This document shows, in pieces, positions 59,478-64,000 of a DNA stretch of 64,000 nucleotides. The translations under genes were made by a program, and so were the position numbers. Each line of letters starts with the position of its first letter. The first letter of the stretch is position 1. The notes under the pieces were generated by a model. The model was not told the origin of the DNA and did not search any database. It saw nothing but the letters and a program-made list of their open reading frames with translations. Origin of the DNA: Spirochaetota bacterium (GTDB lineage Bacteria > Spirochaetota > Spirochaetia > Treponematales > Treponemataceae); contig JAEEQG010000007.1 of the NCBI GenBank assembly GCA_016285185.1, positions 19,463-83,462 of the forward strand. Reading direction: 5' to 3'.

Positions 59478-60188
59478 CTATTTCCGTTTTAATTTAAAAA
59501 TATGAATTATACAGTAAAAATACCAATATAAATAGTGTGGGATCCATTTCCACATGTGAAAATTTGATTCTCCGTCTTCCCTATCAAACCATTCGGAGGG
59601 TACCTCTGCAATTCTGTAACCACTGGTATATGCCTTAACGCAGATTTCAAGCCCTATTTCAAATCCACCTGTACTTTCTATTTCAAGATGATCAATCATT
59701 GTTTTACGGTACAGCTTGAAGCTGTTCGTAACATCATGGGTAGGAATTCGAGTCAAAAAGTGCAGTGAGAGACCTGCAAAACGGCTGAAAAGCCCTTTTA
59801 GTAATGGGCCTCCGTTTTGTTTTCCACCTTTCATGTAACGGGAACCGCAGACAATATCATATCCTTGTTCCATTAAATTACACATGGTATCCACAACATC
59901 AAGCCTGTCAGAAGAATCAGCCATCATTACAAGAACCATCTCATTCGTTGCTGTACTAATTCCCATTTTTATGGCGTTCAGTGCACCTCGACCGAGCGTA
60001 TTCAGAACAAGTTTGATTTCAAATGGAAAATCTGCTATATGTTCTTTGACAACAGGAACAGTTGTATCACCGTCAAAGTCATATACTATGAGAACCTGTT
60101 TTTCGGTCTTTATTTCGTTCTGAATCTCTTCGAAAAGTCTTAGAATTCCTTCTGCTTCATTAAAAACTGGCACAACTATATCAAGCAT
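59478..60188 (-). CDS. DPM-like glycosyltransferase 2
   Basis: A 236-residue GT-A enzyme: 'MLDIVVPVFNEAEGILRLFE', IVYDFDGDTTVPVV, LVMMADSSDRLDVVDTM (D-x-S-D metal site), GSRYMKGGKQNGGPLLKG and THDVTNSFKLYRKTM. These match dolichyl-phosphate-mannose-synthase-like enzymes of the polyprenyl-phosphate type. The ATG at 60188 overlaps the epimerase stop (TGATG), preferred over an upstream in-frame start. It works next to a GT-C-like gene. Confidence 0.92.
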   Translation of the reverse strand: MLDIVVPVFNEAEGILRLFEEIQNEIKTEKQVLIVYDFDGDTTVPVVKEHIADFPFEIKLVLNTLGRGALNAIKMGISTATNEMVLVMMADSSDRLDVVDTMCNLMEQGYDIVCGSRYMKGGKQNGGPLLKGLFSRFAGLSLHFLTRIPTHDVTNSFKLYRKTMIDHLEIESTGGFEIGLEICVKAYTSGYRIAEVPSEWFDREDGESNFHMWKWIPHYLYWYFYCIIHIFKLKRK

Positions 60189-61207
60189 CAAATGTTTCCC
60201 AAATCTATCTGTTTTGTAATCCAAGGGATAACTTCATCAAGAGTTGTACTTAAATCAGTTCTTGCCTCAAAACCAAGAAGTTTTTTAGCTTTTTCAACGG
60301 ACGGAACACGCTTTTGAACATCATACTCAAAAGCAGGATCAGAAACAAACGAAATAGGATTGGTATTGCCAAGTTTCTTCCAGATAAGTGTTGCAAGTTC
60401 TTTTACATTTGTTGAAACTGGTGTTGAAAGATTGAAGTCCTGATTAACTGCGGCATCTTTCTCAACACAAAAGCGGATTCCTTCTGCAAGGTCACCCCCA
60501 TAAGTGTAATGACGGATCTGGTTCCCGCTGCCCAGAATATGCAGAGGATCTTGTCCTTTATAAACCTTCTGAACAAGATCTGGAACAACATGACTCATGG
60601 CAAGTTTTACATTGCCGCTCATAATTTCCTTTTCATTCTTCGCTCTTTGTTCACCCGTACCGACACAATTGAACGGGCGGATAATCGTGTATGGTAGTTT
60701 GTACTGTTCCCATGCACCCTTTACAAAGTACTCACATGCCAGTTTCTGAAATCCGTATGTTGAAAGGGGAGGGGGGCACTGAAGCTGATCCCCCTCTTCA
60801 CTTGGATAATGTGATACACACTCGTATACCATTGATGAAGAAAGCACATTGATTTTCTGTAAATGTTTGTTTTCGTGTGCCCATATAGCGGCATCAAAAG
60901 TAGAAGCTATTATTCTTTCGTTTTCTGCAAGTAAATCATAAGCATATGTGTGAAAATATGTAATTCCGCCAATCATCGCAGCAATGGCAATCACTTGATC
61001 ACAGTCTTCTATGAGTTCTTTCATCAGTTTTGTATCTTTTACATCACCTTCAACAAAATGATAATGTGGATTATTGTCATAACTTTTTTCTATTTTCCCA
61101 TACTTGCTGTAATTGTCTATACCGACAACCTCATGACCATGCTTTAAAAGGTCATCAACCAAGTATCCTGCAACGAATCCAGCCGAGCCGGTAACTAAAA
61201 TTTTCAT
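60188..61207 (-). CDS. NAD-dependent sugar epimerase/dehydratase
   Basis: Extended short-chain dehydrogenase of 339 residues. It has 'MKILVTGSAGFVAGYLVDDL' (NAD-binding GxxGxxA/G), the catalytic segment SSSMVYE and YGFQKLACEYF (Y-x3-K), and IIRPFNCVGTGEQR. It modifies a nucleotide sugar, by C4/C5 epimerisation or decarboxylation; the substrate is not clear. It follows the two sugar dehydrogenases, so a UDP-uronic acid is possible. AAGGAG precedes the ATG. An unusual GGGGAGGGGGG string lies inside (near 60765-60777), coding for Pro residues. Confidence 0.92.
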   Translation of the reverse strand: MKILVTGSAGFVAGYLVDDLLKHGHEVVGIDNYSKYGKIEKSYDNNPHYHFVEGDVKDTKLMKELIEDCDQVIAIAAMIGGITYFHTYAYDLLAENERIIASTFDAAIWAHENKHLQKINVLSSSMVYECVSHYPSEEGDQLQCPPPLSTYGFQKLACEYFVKGAWEQYKLPYTIIRPFNCVGTGEQRAKNEKEIMSGNVKLAMSHVVPDLVQKVYKGQDPLHILGSGNQIRHYTYGGDLAEGIRFCVEKDAAVNQDFNLSTPVSTNVKELATLIWKKLGNTNPISFVSDPAFEYDVQKRVPSVEKAKKLLGFEARTDLSTTLDEVIPWITKQIDLGNI

Positions 61208-61216
61208 ACTAACTCC

Positions 61217-62527
61217 TTATAAACTCATACTTCCGAGAGTTGAGATTTTTACGCCACTACTATAATGTAATTCTGTGCACACATTCCACGAATCAAGAAT
61301 TTCAAATACTCCCCCAGGTACACTTCTTGAACTAAGTTCTTCTCTTTCCAGAACAGTAGAATATTTTTTATTATTATTCAACACTAAAAGAGCAGAAGCG
61401 TTTCTGCATGCATCATATAAATCTGAATAATAATCGCCAAGATTCAATGCTTTCATTTCATGTGGTAGCGCTACAAAATCATGAAGGTTCATTCTGTAGC
61501 CTAATTTCTTTAGTTTTTCTGCAATATAAACTGAGCTTGATCCTCTCAGGTCGGATGTGACCGGTTCGCCTTTAAATGCCATACCACTCAAGGCTATAAT
61601 TTTATCATCAGACGGCTCACCAACTTTTTTTTGTACCCATGCTACAACTAAATCTATCAGGGATTCATTAAATTTTCTTGCGGAAAGAATAAAATGTTTG
61701 CTGTCACAATCAGGCATGTTATTTATAAGAATATAAGCATCTTTTTCAAGACATGGACCCGCAACAAATCCCGGTTTGCATATATTACTGCGGGTATACC
61801 CGTAATTTGCATGCTCAATTACTGACATTCCGTCTACACCGAATTCCTGGGCAGCCATACAAAATGCGTTTCCGATTGCAAAAGTCATATCCCTGTAAGT
61901 ATTACAATAAAGTTTTATTAATTCAGCTTCTTCAAGTGATTTTGCTTCAATTACACATGGTGTCATGTGCCGGAAAAGTTTCTGTGCTATTTCCAGAGAT
62001 TCCCTGTTATTGCCGCTTACTACCTGTGGAAGGGTTGTGAGTTCTTTGATGGCTACCCCTTCAAGGGTTCTCTCTGGACACATCGATACAAGGATTTCTT
62101 TTTCTTGTTTTTTACACATTTTTGCTAAAAAGGGAAGTACTATATTTCTTGTGGTTCCAACCGAAACAGTGCTTCGCAGAATAACAAGTTGATTTCCGTC
62201 ATATACATGCTTTATTGACTCTAATGATGATTTTATATATTCAAAATTCGGTTTGTTTGTTCCTTTTATAAGTGGAGTGCCAACGGTAATAATAAATGCA
62301 TCAAATTTTATATCGTTTGGAAATTGTTCAACTACATGAAATGTTTTACCATTGTTACGATTTATAAGGTTGTCCAAACCCGGCTCAAAGAAATGTGCCT
62401 TGTTTTGCTTTAAACAGTCTTTTATGTGATGATTTAACTCAATTCCATATACATCAATATCATGTGTTGATGCTGCTACTGCAAGAGTAAGTCCTACATA
62501 ACCCAACCCAATAACTCCGATTGTCAT
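61217..62527 (-). CDS. Nucleotide-sugar dehydrogenase, UDP-hexose 6-dehydrogenase family
   Basis: A 436-residue NAD-dependent enzyme that oxidises the C6 alcohol of a nucleotide sugar to a carboxylate. It starts 'MTIGVIGLGYVGLTLAVAAS' and has VGTPLIKGTNKP, CPERTLEG and ELIKLYCNTYRDMTFAIGNA. The catalytic Cys lies in FVAGPCLEKDAYIL, where other members have GGSCFPKD or GGHCIPVD. The Cys, Lys and Asp are kept but the context differs, so this is a separate subgroup (WecC/WbpA-like length). Good ribosome site (AAAAGGAG). Its sugar is undetermined. Confidence 0.9.
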   Translation of the reverse strand: MTIGVIGLGYVGLTLAVAASTHDIDVYGIELNHHIKDCLKQNKAHFFEPGLDNLINRNNGKTFHVVEQFPNDIKFDAFIITVGTPLIKGTNKPNFEYIKSSLESIKHVYDGNQLVILRSTVSVGTTRNIVLPFLAKMCKKQEKEILVSMCPERTLEGVAIKELTTLPQVVSGNNRESLEIAQKLFRHMTPCVIEAKSLEEAELIKLYCNTYRDMTFAIGNAFCMAAQEFGVDGMSVIEHANYGYTRSNICKPGFVAGPCLEKDAYILINNMPDCDSKHFILSARKFNESLIDLVVAWVQKKVGEPSDDKIIALSGMAFKGEPVTSDLRGSSSVYIAEKLKKLGYRMNLHDFVALPHEMKALNLGDYYSDLYDACRNASALLVLNNNKKYSTVLEREELSSRSVPGGVFEILDSWNVCTELHYSSGVKISTLGSMSL

Positions 62528-62582
62528 TCTGATTCTCCTTTTAAATTTAATAAAACATTGTTAAAAAAGTTAGATTTATACT

Positions 62583-63749
62583 TTAATCCTTACTGAATAA
62601 ATCTCTCGTGTAGACTTTGTTTTTAACATCTGACAATTCATCTGAAAATCTATTGCAGATTATTACGTCACATTCGGTCTTGAATTTGTCCATATTTTTT
62701 TGAACATTTATACTGTTAAAAACACTGTCTTTTAATGACGGTTCATAGATTTCAAGTTTGATTCCATTTGCAAGAAGTTTTTTCATAATTTCCTGAATTG
62801 CACTCTGGCGAAAGTTGTCACTGCCGGATTTCATCGTGAGTCTGTAAATACCGACTTTTTGCGGTTTACGGGCAAGAATCATATCTGCTATGTGTTCCAT
62901 ACGGGTTGCATTGGAATCAACTATTGCAGAAATTAGGTTTTCTGGAACATCACGGTAGTTTGCTTTGAGTTGTTTTGTATCCTTTGGCAGACAATAACCA
63001 CCATATCCAAAAGAAGGATTGTTGTAATGTGCGCCGATTCTAGGATCCAGGCAAACACCGTCAATTATTGATTTGGTATTGAGATTACGAAGTTCCGCAT
63101 AAGTATCAAGTTCGTTAAAATATGCTACACGCAATGCAAGATATGTGTTTGAAAAAAGCTTAACGGCTTCTGCCTCGGTTGAATGCATAAAAAGGGTAGG
63201 GATATCTTTTTTTATTGCTCCCTGCTGCAATAGTTCTGCAAAGGTTTTTGCCTTGTCATTTGTGTCACCTACAATGATTCTGGAAGGATAGAGGTTATCA
63301 TACAGTGCTTTACCTTCCCGCAAAAACTCCGGTGAAAACATGATAGAAAGAGTAGGGTGTTCTTTCCTCATTTTTTCGGTAAAACCTACCGGTATGGTTG
63401 ATTTGATTACAATTGCAGCTGCAGGACAGCGTTTTTCTACTTCACAGATAACAGATTCAACGGATGAGGTATTAAAATAGTTTTTCTCCGTATCATAATC
63501 AGTAGGTGTAGCAATTATGACAAAGTCAGGTGCTTTGTATGCAACTGACAAATCTGTTGTTGCGATAAGATGAAGCGGTTTGTTTACAAGGTAATCTTCT
63601 ATCTCAGCATCAACAATTGGAGATTTTTTGTTGTTTATTAAGTCAACTTTTTCTTGAATCAAATCCAATGCAACAACGTTATTATGTTGAGCGAGAATAA
63701 TGGAATTGGAAAGCCCGACATACCCGGTTCCTGCTACTGTTATATTCAT
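62583..63749 (-). CDS. ugd: UDP-glucose 6-dehydrogenase
   Basis: Makes UDP-glucuronate from UDP-glucose with two NAD. The 388-residue protein has the length of E. coli Ugd and the motifs '[20 protein letters not shown]', [46 protein letters not shown] and the catalytic Cys in [21 protein letters not shown] lies before the ATG. The product may be a glycan building block or be converted further by the adjacent epimerase. Confidence 0.96.
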   Translation of the reverse strand: MNITVAGTGYVGLSNSIILAQHNNVVALDLIQEKVDLINNKKSPIVDAEIEDYLVNKPLHLIATTDLSVAYKAPDFVIIATPTDYDTEKNYFNTSSVESVICEVEKRCPAAAIVIKSTIPVGFTEKMRKEHPTLSIMFSPEFLREGKALYDNLYPSRIIVGDTNDKAKTFAELLQQGAIKKDIPTLFMHSTEAEAVKLFSNTYLALRVAYFNELDTYAELRNLNTKSIIDGVCLDPRIGAHYNNPSFGYGGYCLPKDTKQLKANYRDVPENLISAIVDSNATRMEHIADMILARKPQKVGIYRLTMKSGSDNFRQSAIQEIMKKLLANGIKLEIYEPSLKDSVFNSINVQKNMDKFKTECDVIICNRFSDELSDVKNKVYTRDLFSKD

Positions 63750-63754
63750 TGTAT

Positions 63755-64000
63755 TTATTCCTTTTTTGATAAAATTGTTTCATAAACTTCAAGATGCTGC
63801 TTGATAATTCTGTCATTATCAAAATCTTGTGCTGCTTTCTTATGGCAATTCTCTGACAACTCCGCATAATTTCTAATGCAGTATTCCACAACTACAAGCA
63901 AATCATCCACCTCATACGGCTTTGCAAGATAACCGTTGATTTTATGTTCTATAATATCTTTTGTTCCGCCGACATCAAATGCTGTGACAGGAACACCACC
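63755..64000 (-). CDS. Glycosyltransferase family 4, C-terminal part (cut by window edge)
   Basis: The last 81 residues of a minus-strand gene whose start is beyond the right edge. The visible part reads [19 protein letters not shown] and continues with [20 protein letters not shown], the donor-site end of a GT4 enzyme, and it ends [12 protein letters not shown] before a TAA. It stops five bases before ugd, so the glycan operon extends to the right. Confidence 0.9.
   Translation of the reverse strand, partial: GGVPVTAFDVGGTKDIIEHKINGYLAKPYEVDDLLVVVEYCIRNYAELSENCHKKAAQDFDNDRIIKQHLEVYETILSKKE

Noticed and set aside
60765..60777. G-rich string GGGGAGGGGGG as a phase-variation tract
   Set aside because: The longest uninterrupted G run is only six bases and encodes conserved-looking Pro residues; too short to expect frequent slippage.
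20194..64000. CRISPR arrays, insertion sequences, integrases or phage genes in the glycan locus
   Set aside because: No spaced direct repeats, transposase motifs or phage structural genes were seen; the DUF4143 ATPase is the only apparent cargo.

Overview
This window looks like the chromosome of an anaerobic, motile, AT-rich spirochaete, most likely a Treponema. The reasons are chemoreceptors with an atypical signalling tip, a FlgF-FlgG-rod-binding flagellar operon, an oxygen-sensitive class III ribonucleotide reductase under NrdR control, and many small-genome-style overlapping genes. The genus assignment is an inference; no 16S gene is present.

Left part (1-17.6 kb), ordinary chromosome with one standout. 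Two chemoreceptors (the first cut by the window edge), an adenosine/adenine deaminase-like enzyme, an amino-acid ABC transporter (binding protein and permease, no ATPase) and an HD phosphohydrolase lie on the minus strand. On the plus strand is the deoxynucleotide operon: nrdR, nrdD, a small fusion gene, nrdG and an EamA transporter. The NrdD protein stops right after its zinc site and lacks the C-terminal glycyl-radical segment. That segment is encoded by the next, separate gene (9295-9834), where it is fused to a thioredoxin-fold domain with a CPNC motif. Pairs of NrdR boxes precede both nrdR and this fusion gene. So the window holds a split class III ribonucleotide reductase whose radical subunit carries its own redoxin; this is the best candidate for an unusual system here.

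Next come a two-repeat YegP (DUF1508) protein, the flagellar rod genes behind a sigma-28-like promoter, an RlmD-type rRNA methyltransferase, an alpha/beta hydrolase, a NeuB-type nonulosonate synthase and tRNA-Phe with its own promoter and terminator.

Right part (17.6-64 kb), one giant surface-glycan locus. About 37 minus-strand genes, nearly all overlapping or a few bases apart, run from beyond the right edge to a phosphoglycosyltransferase at 17656. Supply genes near the right end are UDP-glucose dehydrogenase, a second nucleotide-sugar dehydrogenase and an NAD-dependent epimerase. In the middle are a CDP-3,6-dideoxyhexose branch (rfbF, rfbG, rfbH) and a 3-amino-3,6-dideoxyhexose branch (two 3,4-ketoisomerases, an aminotransferase and an N-acyltransferase). 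Assembly genes include many GT2 and GT4 enzymes, two GT11 and one GT10 fucosyltransferase, GT8-, GT32-, GT61- and WbsX-type enzymes, an exostosin/RXYLT1-like enzyme, and several two-domain fusions. Membrane functions are a Wzt-type export ATPase (without its permease here), two DUF2142 proteins, GT-C-like proteins, GtrA and DUF2304. A DUF4143 AAA ATPase with its own strong promoter sits inside the locus as apparent cargo. The gene content predicts a fucosylated, dideoxy- and amino-sugar-containing surface polysaccharide exported by an ABC pathway; the final structure cannot be read from sequence.
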